Shown in pieces: positions 11,573 through 24,066 of a stretch of DNA of 64,000 nt. The translations under genes were made by a program, and so were the position numbers. Positions within the stretch are counted from its first letter, which is position 1; every line of letters begins with the position of its first letter. This DNA is from Agrostemma githago (taxonomy: Eukaryota > Streptophyta > Magnoliopsida > Caryophyllales > Caryophyllaceae). The stretch spans positions 41,159,619-41,223,618 of the forward strand of contig OY288246.1 in the NCBI GenBank assembly GCA_958450325.1. The letters run 5' to 3'. The notes under the pieces were generated by a model. The model had not been told where the DNA came from. It worked only from the letters and a program-made list of their open reading frames with translations, and did no database searches.

Positions 11573-13992
11573 TGTAGACACCCGCATTTTGACTGCCAGG
11601 TGTCTATGGTAGTTTCCCAAAAAACACCTGATGATGATCGGACGCTAACGTGCTTCTATGCACTCGGATACGGGCTCAAATCCATTAATTGCTGGCTAAC
11701 ACACTTACAGAGTACAAATCGCACAAAATTAACCTCGAATCCAGGTCCAGTGGGCCGTTTCCAATCAAATAAGACTAATTTGGGTCAAAACCGACACCGG
11801 AATTAAATCCGACTTTTAGCGATTGGGTCAACCCTGGTCAGAGTCGTTTCCGAGACACATCAAAGCAGCCACTCAAATACAAAAAGTCCAACTCAAGAAG
11901 CAAAACCAACAGTCCACCTTCAGACGGGCCATCAGGTCAAGTCCGTCAGGGCACAAAACCCTAGACACCAAAATACATGGGCAATGCCTATATAAGCAAC
12001 CCATGCACACTCAATTTCACAACTTTACAACCCTAATCACAACTTTTTCACAACCTCAAGAGCCCTACACACATACAACATCTATTACAAACCCTAATCA
12101 AACCCTAGCAATCCTACACTAGCAAAAACCCTAAACCTAATTTTAGGAATTAATCCCGAGCCACCATAACTTAACCTCCATAAAACCTCGAAGACTCTTG
12201 TGTAAAGCCACGGTTACGAGTCCGTTCCGAGACAAGAACATGTAGGTTGAGGGTGTCAAAACCCCTTTCTTTCCTTCTTCTTCTCTTCTCGTCATCTTCC
12301 TCCTTTTCCACGTTTTTTTTATTTTGTTTATCGCATAATAATATCAATAATACCGTTAGCATTAAAACATTAAAATACTTGTCGATTTGTGTCGAGTGTG
12401 AATGATGGTGGGATAAGAAAACCCGAATATACAAGTGTACTGCACACAGCGTTGCCGGTCGCTTATCCCATCACCATGATCACTTGATTATTGAGACGAG
12501 TTAACCTAAACAATAATTCGTTTATTTTCGTTTGCATCGTCATTCAAGTCACATATTTATATCGATTTCAAAAACATGCATTCTATTTAATAAGGGTCGA
12601 AACCCGTTGACGCGGATCCGACATCACAATCCCTAGGGATTTATTTCGATGTCGGAAAAGCCGAGGGAATCAAGTCTTTCAATTCAAGCAAAGCGTCGAT
12701 CTTTTGGATTCGATACCAATTCCGTAATTGGATGTCGAATCTAACGATCTAGTCAAATAAATTAACTAATGCGATTTTTTCGTTGATGCTAAAATAATTG
12801 TCATACAATTCGTTAGAATTACATTATTAAACGCGGAGGAAATCTACTCATATCGCGATAGTTAATTTAAGACGACTTAAATCAATTTTTATTTTATTTT
12901 ATTTTATTTTCACTCTAGTATTCCATATCGATTCAATAATCGAATATGGGATACAACGAGTATTCAAATTTAGAATCGAGTATAAATCCCATAATATTTA
13001 TATCTGATTAAACAAAATCAATAATTTATAAAATCCGAGTCGAGCATAAATTGTACAATATTTATGTCCGATTCGGCAGAATCATCGAATTATCAAAAAT
13101 CAAAAAGCAATTTCGAAAGTCAATAATAAATTGCAAAGCGAATTATAATTCGTACAGGGGGCACTCGACCGAGTGCCTAGCCCACTCGATCGAGTAGCCC
13201 ATTATCACGATCAATGTCGTGAGTCCTACAACATCATTCGAGTCTCGTCAATTATTTTTATGACTTCGGTCAACACGTGCCTAATTAATCACGTGTACTA
13301 CTATCTTTTCAAACCATGCATCGTCCAAATTTACATCATTCTATTTCATTAATTAATTTGCAAACCGTTATTATTCGTTATACCGTTACTAACCGTTTGT
13401 TATTCTTGTTGATTTATCGCTTGTTTTATTTTTACTAAAATGAACCCACATGCTAAAATTCAACTTCGACGTTAGAATTAATTGCAATAAATTGACATAG
13501 AAACTCTTTTCAATTTCATTCACATGCTTAGGGAAAACAACGTTTGCATAAGCATTTTTCACCGAATTACTAACGCGCGTATTAGAAAGTCATTCGAGAT
13601 CTTAGTAGAGGCCGCTAAGTGCGGGCGGGGTTGGGTGTCCTTTGTGAGCTTCCCAACACGTACCCTCACCCCTTACTCAGAACCTCGGTTTCCGGATGCC
13701 CGAAACCGTTGGCGCACGAGAGTCATTCAATACACGATAACCGGTAGTGACGGTATCGGTATCGCAATGCAAAGGGACGAGCCCAATAAATTCTGACATC
13801 GGAAATGGGCCGTATTTTGTATACGACCCACTACGACATAGAATGGGCTTGAATGGTTCCGAATAACCACAAAATTCGGTGGCGACTCCACTTCGATCTA
13901 AATTTCAATTCGATCCATTCTCATATGGAGAATCATTCGCCTACCCAAACCCGCGCGTGGCCGCGTTGGGGTGGACCTATGTCATGTCCACA
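11573..13992 (+). repeat. 3' LTR of the Ogre-like element
   Basis: Begins TGTAGACACC and ends TGTCCACA, 2420 bp. Near-identical to 4227-6656, with scattered substitutions and small indels, for example about 11 bp missing near 13635 relative to the 5' copy. Followed by GGGT, the target duplication. Confidence 0.88.
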
Positions 13993-15348
13993 GGGTAGCA
14001 GAAAGAGGAACCGTCGGCTTTGCAGGCGGTAGCCTCGGAGGGAGAGGAAGTCTTGTTTCGGCTGGCGGAGATGCTCTTCACGTACTTCATCAAGTTCTTC
14101 TCACTCTTCTTGTAACTGGAAGGAAGGGAGGGACGCTTTGAAACGATGGTGAAGTCTTCATCTAAACCGAGGTTCCTTACCTCCTTCCTTGACCAGAGAT
14201 GAGTGGCAAGATCTGCAGGGCAAAAGAAAATCAGTTAGAAAAATATAGAAAGGTAAAGCCAAATGGAAACATGCCAATAAAGTCCCTGAACTACCTCCTT
14301 CGAGGCCTGGAATTAGACCCACTCGGCCCAAATATTCATCAGTGGCTAAGAGCTCCGCATGAGGAAGCCAGAAGCCAGGGCCACATACGCCTGATTAATC
14401 TACAATAGCAACAAACTTCTCAACCAGCTCCTGGTCCCGTTTATTCAGTTTCACCTGCAGGGCCCTCCCCCCAACGCCCGGGTGATACTCCTCGCGGGTT
14501 TCCAGACGGGTATGGACATGATTCGTAAAGTGTCTAGGAATCCGCCACCCTGAAACACTGTGCACATACAGGAAGTTGTTTTTCCAGTCCTTCAGACTGT
14601 TCAGAGCTGGCCAGACCGGAGTGTATCCCTTCTGCCTTTGCATAGACCAATATCCAGGGGAACCCTCTCCCCCAGAAGAGGACACCATCTGCAGTCCGAC
14701 CATATATCTCAGAGCGTTGATTGAGGGCCCCTCGCCATGAAATAGGCAGGTCCACGGGTAAGCTATTAATGATCTAACCGACACAGCGGTCAACTGAGCT
14801 ATGGCCACATTCATCCTCCTAAAGGTCTCCTCCAAGAAGGGGTGCAAGGGGAAACGCAGGCCAAATTCTAGACATTTGTGGTAGACGGCTATGCAGCCAT
14901 CAGAGGGACAACATACAATGTCCTTCTCTCCTGGGACAACAATTGTGTACCCCTCCCCAAAATCGTAAAATCGCTCAATCACCCCAGCAGCATTCTTTGC
15001 CAAGATCAAGTCCCGGTTCTTGAACTCTGGGTAAGTTTTCAGGGGGACCTGGTATTTAGCCTTATCCAAGTAATAGATTCTCCCCGCTTCCCTGGGGACA
15101 AGCGGGCTGGCAATTCTGGAAGGATCAATTTCCATGGCCTCGTCGTCAGAATCGACGACGTCATAAGGGGCAGGGTCAGGAGAGTTAGCATCTTCGCTCC
15201 TCTCTGAATAGTCTTCTTCAGTCATCCTAACACCAGTCCCCCCCCCCCCAGAAGAGGAGGCAAGGTCAGCTCTACCCTCCTCCCTACCCTCCGCCTTCTC
15301 AGTCGACGGGTCGATAAATGTAAGAATGCGAGCGCGATGACTAGGCAT
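13993..15348 (-). pseudogene. antisense ORF1, N-terminal part (element A)
   Basis: Minus-strand gene starting at ATG 15346-15348 and matching element C ORF1 along its length: acidic SPDPAPYDVVDSDDEAMEIDP block, YYLDKAKYQVPL, CCPSDGCIAVYHKCLEFGLRFPLHPFLE, WTCLFHGEGP, GYWS, WKNNFLYVHSVSGW. A TAA at 14395-14397 interrupts it just before the FWLPHAEL block. An 82-bp GT-AG intron (14213-14294) follows GLEG; splicing joins GLEG to DLATHLWS in the same register as element C. Beyond the exon the gene runs into the nested LTR element and continues at 4226. Most likely transcribed from its own promoter on the minus strand. Confidence 0.8.
14213..14294 (-). other. spliceosomal-type intron in antisense ORF1 (A)
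   Basis: Minus-strand GTAGTTCAGG donor, T-rich tract and TTGCCCTGCAG acceptor, 82 bp (not a multiple of three). Removing it restores the frame to LATHLWSRKEVRNLGL, which matches the sequence after the intron in element C. The intron of C (36035-36121) lies at the same position. Confidence 0.82.
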
Positions 15349-15837
15349 AATGATTTAAGAAGAAGGAAAAGCGAGGAAATGAAAAAGACGAGGACTTAGG
15401 ACAAGATTCTAACCTAAAACGACGCCTGCTGGTTGAAAGTCCGAGAAAGAGAGCTCCTCAGTCTAAGAACGTTTTTCGGCAGCGAAAGAGTATGGAGAAG
15501 GGTTGGGTTTTTCAAAAAAGCGTAAAAGAAGGAAATGGGGGAAGGGTGCTTTTATAGGCTGGGGTAAATGAAGAGTCCCCATCCTAAGAGACTTCCCCAG
15601 GAATTGCCCCCACGTGTCATGCTTTCAAAACCAACCACCCACCGCTTCCCAAGAAAAACCTCGAAAAGGTAAAAGAGGTCAGAGGGTTAATCATTCCATG
15701 ACGTCACCCCTTCATTAAAAAAAACGCACATAAGGAGGTCAAAAGAGCCCACCTGATTTTCATTAAGTTCAAAAGACCTAAAAGGTCCAAAATTACAGGG
15801 TGGAAAAATAAAAAGTTACAAAAAGAGCTTGATATCA
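15349..15837. other. spacer between antisense ORFs 1 and 2 (A)
   Basis: 5' leader of ORF1 and 3' end region of ORF2. Apart from the ORF1 TATA box at 15549-15556 I see no feature. Confidence 0.5.
15549..15556 (-). promoter_or_regulatory. TATA box for antisense ORF1 (A)
   Basis: TATAAAAG on the minus strand, about 200 bp upstream of the ORF1 ATG. Element C has TATATAAA at the corresponding place, about 220 bp upstream. Confidence 0.6.
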
Positions 15838-16428
15838 TGGATCGATCATCATCGAAATCTGGAGAATAATCCCCAGGGCTGTCATCATCTAAAGCGGACC
15901 CCCAGTCCCAGTCGTCGAAATCCTTAAAAGGATCATCAGGGCCCTCGTCTTCGCCCTTACCAGAAGAATAGCCCTGGCCTTCACTATCCTCAGAGTATGG
16001 CTGCTTGTGTCCCAATCATGGCCAAAAGGGACGGCCCTGGCATCATCAGAAAAACCACGGTCCACCCTCCTCACCAGAGGAGAGGAAGGGCCTGATTCAA
16101 GGGAAGAGGTCAGTTCAGGGCAATTGAGGTCAAATTGCTCTGGATGCAACCAAGGGAAGCACCTATGGCATCCCCTGTCATAGCAGCCCCCTACCTGGGT
16201 GCAATATCCGGAGGGAGGATCAGCAGATGGGGGAAACCTCCCAGGGCGTTTACCAGCCTTGGAAAGGGCCTTCCTCTTAGCAGCCCGTTGAGGGCGGGAG
16301 CTTTTCCGTCTACAGCAGCGAAGAATTTGGTGAGCCCGCTTAGAATACTTCAGCTGACGACGCCCCCTGAAACAGAGGACCTCCACATAAACTCCGCAGC
16401 GGAAGACTATTTTCTTGATCCAAGACAT
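15838..16428 (-). pseudogene. antisense ORF2, Cys-rich protein (element A)
   Basis: Starts at MSWIKKIVFRCG, with the same start as MAWIKKSVVRRG in C and MPWIKKSVVRHG in B. Basic N-terminal third (RRKSSRPQRAAKRK), then the conserved Cys/His block GGCYDRGCHRCFPWLHPEQF, a SLESGPSSP linker, and an acidic DWDWGSA...SPGDYSPD tail. A frameshift near 16000 separates the acidic tail into another frame, and the stop at the end of the tail is lost. I do not recognise the family; the Cys/His spacing suggests a metal-binding module and the basic arm suggests nucleic-acid binding, both inference. Confidence 0.72.
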
Positions 16429-16499
16429 TGGCTCTTTTTTGGAAAAGAATAATGGAGAGGTTGAAGATGAGGCGTGAAAATGATGGAGAAGACCAGAAC

Positions 16500-16506
16500 T
16501 TATATA
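16500..16506 (-). promoter_or_regulatory. TATA box for antisense ORF2 (A)
   Basis: TATATAA on the minus strand 72 bp upstream of the ORF2 ATG; counterparts in B (63 bp) and C (66 bp). Confidence 0.65.
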
Positions 16507-16785
16507 AGAACAAAAGCAAGCCATTTATGGTGCTCCAACAACCTCTGTAAGAGGGAGAGCCAATCATCAAATTGGCACGCTGCCCAAAAATCACCTTTAC
16601 GAGAAAGGTAATCATGAGAAATAGGCATTCCAACTCTTTGCATGCCCAATACGGTTGGGTTTTCTGCCTCGGGAACATGCGACGCATTAAATGCTAAGAT
16701 TGTTCAAAAGAGTCAACCTCCCATCCCAATCAAGAGATTGCCTGCCAAAGGGAAGCCCTGCTCCCCTCAGCCGGCGAGGGCCATT

Positions 16786-17468
16786 TGATGGGAGTCGGTA
16801 GCCTGCTGCGGGTCGCCCGCCATTTGAGCCCCAGGATGGCCCGATCCAGGAGCAGAGAAGGGCCTGCTCTGCAGACCACCGAACAAAGATCACTGAACCA
16901 CTCCAAGGCACTCACCTGCCCGGCAGGACCATGCCGCCTGCCAAACAGGGCAGTCAAGCCCCCCGGCCAATTGGCCCCTAGGGTGCTCTCGCCCCCAGCA
17001 GTGGCAGGGGAAACCAGGGGCCCCTCCGTCATTTGCCTAAGGTAAAGGAGAATGAGTGGATGAGCTGAATCCACTTGTCACCCTCTCATCCACTCATTTT
17101 ACCTCTCTCCTTTTCTCTCCTCCCTCTCTCTTGTGGGAAGGTATAAATACTCTCTCATTTCCCATATTGAGGGGGTTGGATTTTCTCTCTCTAGACTCTC
17201 ACTCTAAAATACGCCACCTAGCTCCTCACGAACTAGGTTCCTTAAGGCTATTCACGGACTGACTTAGGCATCAGAGAGGGTTCCCTCGGACACCTCCGAG
17301 GCCCTGTGCGTTCACTGTGCAGGGAGCAGGCCATCTTCGCCGGGAAGGTCCGGCCATTGGAGTGTGAGAAAGGAGAGACCAAAGGAAGTCGAACGAGTAC
17401 CATCCGAGCAATTTCACAATCATAAGATCCGAATCCGAAGTCGGGTCTATTGTTTCCATACCGGAATA
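16786..17468 (+). repeat. 3' LTR of element A
   Basis: Begins TGATGGGAGTCGG after a GCGAGGGCCATT tract, ends CCGGAATA where intact copies have CCGGAACA. Contains a perfect 14-bp inverted repeat (17051-17064 with 17085-17098) upstream of a GGTATAAATA box. Confidence 0.85.
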
Positions 17469-17476
17469 ATAATAGA

Positions 17477-17511
<35 letters not shown>
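17466..17511 (+). repeat. (AAT)n tract between elements A and B
   Basis: About 46 bp of AAT with one G interruption (AATAGAAAT). It separates the 3' LTR of A from the 5' LTR of B. Confidence 0.95.
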
Positions 17512-17518
<7 letters not shown>

Positions 17519-18198
17519 GGTCGGTAGCCTGCTCCGACCGCCTGCTAAGCAGGCCCCCAGAAGACCCAACACAAGGAACCCGGGAACCAACCCGGCAGAC
17601 AATCGGAGTAAAATCACTAAAAAGAGAGCCCCTTGGGGACAACTTCATACAGTCGCCTGCCCGGCAGGGCGATGTGGCCTGCTCAACCCGGCCTTCACAG
17701 AACCCCTGCCCGCCTGTCCTCTGGGGAAATCCTCGCAGGCAGGGCAGGAACCACCAAGGGGCCCCCTCGTCATTTCGCCTAACGTAAATAAGAATGGGTG
17801 GATGAGGTGAAGCCACTTGTCACCCCCGCATCCACCCGTCCTTCTTCCGCTTCCCTCTCTTGTGGGAAGGTATAAATACTCTTCCATTTCCCACAAGAAA
17901 AGGGTTGGATTTTCTCTCTCTAGACTTTCACTCTAAAACCGCCACCTAGCTCCTCAAGAGCTAGGTTTCTCAAGGCATTTTCATGGACTGACTTAGGCAT
18001 CGGAGAGGGTTCCCTCGGACACCTCCGAGGCCCTGTGCGTTCACTGTGCAGGGAGCAGGCCATCCTCGCCGGGAAAGTCCGATCGCCGGAGTGAAAAGAA
18101 GGGGAGACCGAAGGAAATTGAACGATCGTCACATTAGCAACATTACATCTTAAAGACCCAAATTCACAGTCGGGTTAATTGTTTCCGATACCGGAACA
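17512..18198 (+). repeat. 5' LTR of element B
   Basis: Begins TAATGAGGGTCGG (TGATGAGGGTCGG in the 3' copy) and ends CCGGAACA. A TATAAATA box lies at 17871-17878 after TGTGGGAAGG. Confidence 0.9.
17871..17878 (+). promoter_or_regulatory. TATA box in the LTR of B
   Basis: TATAAATA, in the same TGTGGGAAGG context in every Retand-like LTR of the window. Confidence 0.65.
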
Positions 18199-18201
18199 AT
18201 T

Positions 18202-18219
18202 TGGCGCCGTCTGTGGGGA
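18202..18219 (+). other. primer binding site of element B
   Basis: TGGCGCCGTCTGTGGGGA three bases after the LTR end, identical in element C. The TGGCGCC start fits a tRNA ending GGCGCCA (tRNA-Asp-like); the rest was not checked against tRNAs. Confidence 0.8.
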
Positions 18220-18295
18220 GATCTGGTTGTATCCACGAATTACCCACAAAAAATCAACCATTCCCAAATACAAAAACTAACTAATTGAAGCAATC

Positions 18296-21200
18296 ATGCC
18301 TGAGATTGTTGACACTAGTGTAGGGGTAGGTCCGACGGTCCCACCGGTGACCCCCCTATACGGCATGCCGCAGCCAGAGAGAGCTCCTGCCGCCACGATC
18401 CTGGGGGTGGGGGGAACCAGTCTCCTGGGCATGCCAAATACAGCTGTGGCACCAGGGCAGGGAGCACATCCAGGGCACACCCTGAACCTAACCCCAACTC
18501 AGATGGTACAGACAACTGCCTTCTTCTCCGCAATGCTCAACCAGGAATTCACCCCTGAAGACCTAGTAGGCAGGGTCGCAACGACCCCCAGGCAGCCCCG
18601 CTCAGTAAGCAGAGAGGGGGCTGGGGGTACGAAGCGAACCGCCGCCAGAAACGCCCAGAGGAAGGCAAGGAGAACAGCTCAAGTATCCGCACAGGTACAG
18701 AGGCGTATCACAGCAGGCAGCCAGGAACCGCCTGCTCAACAACAGGCGTTCTCTATCCACACTACGGAGTCCACGTCCAGGGAGAAGAGGGGTCTGTCTC
18801 AAGGACTGCAGGATCGAATGAGGCACAGGGAGCCTGCGTCTAAGCGCCTGGGAGAAAAGCAGGGCGGAGTCTTCTCAAGGTTAACGCCGGCAATAAAGGG
18901 GCAGCCAGCTCCAGGGCTGTCCCAGAGCCTGTAGTCTAGGCTTAACCGGGGGCAGCCGCTCGAATCAAGGTATCACCAGGATGACAATCTCGATCACTCC
19001 CGGAGAAAGCGGTCCAGAAAACCCTCCCCTGACACGGAGGACGAGGCAACGAGCAGGCTACCACCAAAGCACCGCTCCCCTAGTGGGAGGAAACCGGCCC
19101 CTAGACAGTGGGATGCCCACGGTAACCAGTCTGGGGAAAGCAGGTCACGGGTGGTAGGCAGGCCCACGAAGACTCCTCTCCATCCTGACGTACAAGAGTA
19201 CCCCATCCCGAAGATCAAGATGCCCACCATCAAGTTTGACGGGACTACAGATCCAGAGGACCACCTGGCGGCATTTGAAAGTCACATGGGCATGTATGAT
19301 GTGGATGATGCAATCGGGTGCAAAATCTTCCCAACCACCCTTGTAGGACTTGCACAAGGATGGTTCAGGGACCTTCGCCAGGGGTCGATCAATTGCTTTA
19401 TAGAGTTAGCCGAGGCATTCCTTGAACAATACGCAGGGAACAAGAGGAGACGGCTCACTCGTTTTGACCTTATGACCCTGAAGCAGAAAAAGGGTGAGAG
19501 CGTCAGGGAGTACCTAAAGAGATTCAACTTGTCCTACCAACAAGTCAAGGAGATTGATGACTCAACTGCTGCCTACGCCCTGACAATCCCCCTGCTCCCA
19601 GGGGAGATGAAGAACCAGATGATCTGGGCCCAGCCTGAAACCTTGGCCAAGGCCAGAAAAATTGCCGAATGGTTCATTCTGCAGGAAGAGTTTCACAGCC
19701 TGCCGGACACCCCTGCAGGCCAAGCAAGGCCGTAAGGGGGACCGCAGGGTGGACGTGGCAGGAATGAACCAGGCAAACAGAAAGAGGAGGGGGGTACCCC
19801 CAATAAAGAACGCACAGCTTACCAGCCGAGGTTCGACAGCTACACGGCCCTCAACAGGCCAAGGGCAGAGATCTTTGAGCTGGAGAAGGAAACAGCAAAA
19901 TGGAATCGCCCGAATAAGCCGCGCAGCCCAAAGGGGGATCCTAAAAAATTCTGCACGTTCCATGATTGTATAGGTCACACCACTGAAGAATGCCGACACT
20001 TAAAAGACGAGATAGAAAAGCTCATAAGAAACGGCTGACTGAGTAACTATGCAGCGAGGAACAAATCCCAAAAGGAGGCGGCAGACAAGCCTGATGGTTC
20101 GGCCCAAAATCGCATGATTATTCATGTAGTGGTCAGGGGATGCAGAGGGACGAACAAGCAGACGAAGCCAGAAAAGGCAGATCCGCGAATTACGGAATCA
20201 GATTTGCTACGCCGAGAAGGCAGGAAGCCCGAGGGGCACGACCCTGAGCATCACCCCTGAAGACGCAGGGAGAGTAATATACCCATACAGTGATCCTTTG
20301 GTCTTAACTCTTGAGATTAGCAATCACATTGTCAAGAGATGCATGGTGGACACTGGCGCCTAAACAAACCTCTTGTACAAGGACGCCTTTGAGAGAATGA
20401 ACTTAGAAAAAAGGCACCTAAAGCCGGCCCCTGGATCTCTGTATGGGTTCAGTGGGGCAGGCGTACTTCCCATGGGGATTATCGACTTACCGGTAACGTT
20501 CGGGGAAGGGGCCTCTGCCAGGAATGTCAGGGCGTCATTTGTTGTGGTGGATGCAAAGTCTGCATACAACGCCCCGATAGAGCGGGCCACCCTGGACGAA
20601 ATCGAAGTCGCCGTATCAATCAGGGCCCTCACCATAGCCTATGTGACAGACTTTGGCATGGAAGGAAAGGTTCACGGGGATCAGGAGTCAGCCAGACATT
20701 GCTATTCTGTGGCCTTGCAAGCCCATGAAACGGAAAGAAAGGGAAAACGGAAAGTCGATAGTTCCCCCAGCAGGGAGGGTGAAATCCCGGCTGCTTAGCA
20801 AACAGCAGCCCACCTGGAACATGAAGGGGAAAGCATGCTGGTGGACTTAGAACCAAGGAGGCAGGTCCTCATAGGGGCCGACCTAGAGGCGTCCTACCAG
20901 AAAGAGTTGGTCGCAGTCTTGAGAGAAAACAGGGACGTATTTGCCTACTCGGCAGATGAAATGCCAGGGGTCAACCCGGCTTTTATTGTTCACAAGCTGA
21001 ACGTTAATCCGGAGGCCCGCCCTGTAAAGCAGAAGAAAAGAAATATGTTCGCAGAAAAAGACATGGCGATAAAAGAGGAGATAGAAAAACTCTTGAAAGC
21101 GGATTTCATCGAAGTCTGCGATTACCCCGAGTGGTTGGCAAATGTTGTGATGGTAAAAAAGTCGTCAGGCGCATGGAGAATGTGCGTAGACTTCACAAAT

Positions 21201-24029
21201 CTTAACAAAGCCTGCCCAAAGGACTGCTACCCCCTGCCCCGAATAGACCAACTGGTAGACGCCACTAGTGGATTCACCACGTTGAGTTTTCTAGATGCAT
21301 TCTCAGGGTACCATCGAGTGTACCTCTGGCAGCCTGACAGGGTAAGGTGCGCCTTCATAACCAGCCATGGGACGTACATGTATAAGATGATGCCATTTGG
21401 ACTGAAGAAGGCAGGCGCCACCTATCAGCGGTTGGTGGTCAAGGTCTTCGAAAATCAAAAGGGGAGGAACTTAGAAGCCTATGTCGATGATGCAATTGTC
21501 AAAAGCAAAGGAGACAGGGAGCACCTGGCGGATTTGCAAGAAACCTTCTCCTCCCTACGCTCCTACAAAATGAAGTTGAATCCAAAAAAGTGCACGTTCG
21601 GAGTCCGATCTGGCAAATTCTTAGGATTTTTAGTCAGCTCAAGAGGAATAGACGCCAATCCCGAGAAGATTCAGGCAGTCTTGGACCTCCCAGAGCCTAA
21701 GACTATAAGGGACATACAACGGCTAACAGGCAGGATGGCTGCCTTGGCTCGCTTCATCGCCAGATCAGCAGATAAATCGACCTCTTTCTTCAAAGTACTG
21801 AAAGGCAATAAACAGTTCAAATGGGAAGACAAGCAAAGGAAAGTCTTCGAACAATTGAAGGAACATCTGAAAAAACTCCCTACCTTGGCGAGACCAGTAG
21901 CCGGAGAAAAACTATACCTGTACATTGCTGTCACCAATTCAACGGTAAGTGCAGTCATTCTGAAAGAAGAAACAGGCTCACAGCAGCCCATCTACTTTGT
22001 AAGTCACGCCCTGGGGGCAGCTGAAAGAAACTATCCTTTGGTATAAAAAGCCGCCTACGCAGTTGTCAAAGCAGCTAGAAAAACTCAAGCCTTACTTCGA
22101 CGCGCACCCTGTTGTGGTCCTCACCGACCAGCCACTAGAAAAGATATTGGAAAAATTCGAAATGTCAGGGAGGCTGCTAAAATGGGCAATTGAGTTGAGC
22201 GGACTGGGGATATCATATCAACCCAGGACAACCATCAAGGCACAGGCCTTGGCAGACTTCCTGGCCGAATGTTCTCATTCAGGGGAAGAGGAGCCCCCTG
22301 CCGGAGAGTGGATAGTATACACTGACGGGTCCTCAACGGCCAATGGTGCAGGAGCAGGTGTCGTACTGACCAGCCCTGAAGGAGTGGATTTTGAGCATGC
22401 ACTCAGATTCACCTTCCTTGCATCGAACAACGAGGCAGAGTATGAAGCCGTACTTGCAGGGATAACTCTAGCTAAAGCAGCTGGCGCAGAGCGGATCATA
22501 TTAGCAACTGACTCTCAGCTCATTGCCAATCAAATCAACGGAGAGTATGAAGCTAGGGACCCGGCCATGGCCGCCTACCTAGAAAAGGTGAAGCAGGAAC
22601 TATCAAACCTGAAATCCTACGAAGTCAGGCAAATACCCCGATCACAGAATAATCGGGCGGACTCCCTGTCAAAACTGGCCAGCTCTAGCCTACAGGACAT
22701 AAGGAGATCAGTTTGGGTAGATGTTATACAGGAGAAATCTACTGCTATCTGTCAGACAGTCAACGTTATCGAAGAGAAACAGGAGAACTGGATGACCCCC
22801 CTCATTCAGTTCAAAAAATATGGCACCCTACCATCTGATCCAACGCAAAAAAGGAAAGTACAGACCAAAGCAGCATGGTTCATAATAATTGATGAAGAGC
22901 TATTCAAAAAATCCTTCACTTTCCCCTCCCCCTGCTCAGATGCCTGAGGACAGAGCAGGCCACTGAAGTTTTGGATGACATCCACTCAGGGATCTGCGGG
23001 CATCACATTGGAGGATGATCGTTGGCCCACAAAGCCCTAAGAGCAGGCTACTATTGGCCTACCATGTTAGCAGATGCAAGGAACTTAACCCGGAAATGCA
23101 GAAAATGCCAACTCTTCGCCCCATCAATTCATGCCCCAGCCCAAGAGCTCAGGCCAATTCTGTCTCCCATTCCTTTCCCTCAATGGGGGATGGACATACT
23201 AGGCCCCTTTGCTGCGGCCACGGGAGGACGGAAGTTTCTTATCGTAGGTATTGACTACTTTACAAAGTGGGTTGAGGCCGAGGCAGTCCCAAACATCAGT
23301 GAGCCGGCAGTCAGAAAGGTCATCTGGAGAAACATCATAACCATATTCGGCCTGCCAAAAATACTAGTATTTGATCATGGGAGACAGTTTGATAACGACC
23401 CCCTAAGAGCCTGGCTGGAAGGGCACGGAATAGCAGTCGCCTACTCTACCGTCTGCCACCCACAAACCAATGGGCAGGCCGAGGCCGCCAACAAGCAGAT
23501 CCTAAATGGGCTGAAAAAGATGGTGGATGATCTCAAAGGTAGGTGGGCAGACGAGCTACCAAGTATACTTTGGTCAATAAGGACCACCAGAAAGGAATCA
23601 ACGGGTCAGACACCATTTGACCTGGTGTATGGAGCTGAAGCTTTATTACCCATCAAAGTACGAGTTCCTACCCTACGGTCTCAGCAGTACAACAGAGCTG
23701 ACAATGATGCAGCAATGGCCGAAGCCCTAGACCTGGTCCATGAAGTCAGGGAAGAGGCCAGCATCAACATAGCCGCCTATCAGCAAAGAATGAGAAAGAC
23801 ATACAACAAAAGGGTACATGAGAGAAGATTCCAAATAGGTGACCTAGTGCTGAGGAAAATGCAAGCTATAGGAAGATCCAGGGAGCACGGCAAGCTAAGT
23901 GCCAACTGGGAAGGCCCATATCAGGTGACCCAGATTTTGGGACCAGGCACATACAGAATCGCCAACCCAGAAGGCCAGGAGCTGGGCGCGCACTGGAACG
24001 CCGATACCCTGAAAAGATACTATGTCTAG
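18296..24029 (+). pseudogene. gag-pol polyprotein, element B, many breaks
   Basis: Matches the C polyprotein end to end, starting MPEIVD and ending ADTLKRYYV. Breaks visible: TAG 18932-18934, TAA 19733-19735, TGA 20036-20038, a frameshift near 20130, TAA 20361-20363 inside the protease motif (DTGA followed by stop), TAG 20796-20798, TAA 22044-22046, frameshifts near 22080 and 22930, TGA 23016-23018. Domains still recognisable: capsid (IKMPTIKFDGTTDPEDHL), knuckle CTFHDCIGHTTEEC, protease DTGA, RT with YVDD, RNase H, archaeal-type RNase H, integrase. No functional product is possible from this copy. Confidence 0.93.
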
Positions 24030-24066
24030 CCGAGTGTTAAGAAAATCTCGTCTTTAGAAAAATACT

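Larger units (their letters stand above)
4227..13992 (+). mobile_element. non-autonomous Ogre-like LTR retrotransposon nested in element A
   Basis: Two LTRs of 2430 and 2420 bp, about 98% alike by eye, enclose 4.9 kb with a PBS, a gag remnant and a purine-rich tract but no protease, RT, RNase H or integrase. The four bases GGGT abut both ends (4223-4226 and 13993-13996), and the antisense ORF1 of element A continues cleanly across the gap, which proves the insertion. The PBS resembles the tRNA-Arg type reported for Ogre elements, and the gag zinc knuckle has the Tat/Ogre CHHC spacing. It would depend on the pol of a related autonomous element. Confidence 0.85.
1..17468 (+). mobile_element. 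Retand-like LTR retrotransposon A (5' end outside window)
   Basis: Ty3/gypsy element of the Tat lineage, entering the window inside the reverse transcriptase/RNase H region. Order seen: end of gag-pol (1-2213), tandem repeat (about 2397-2945), antisense ORF1, antisense ORF2, 3' LTR (16786-17468). This is the layout published for Retand-2 of Silene latifolia (two antisense ORFs between pol and right LTR plus an amplified repeat). The element is interrupted at 4227-13992 by a nested LTR element. The CA end of its 3' LTR has decayed into the AAT tract that follows, so its target duplication cannot be read. Confidence 0.88.
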
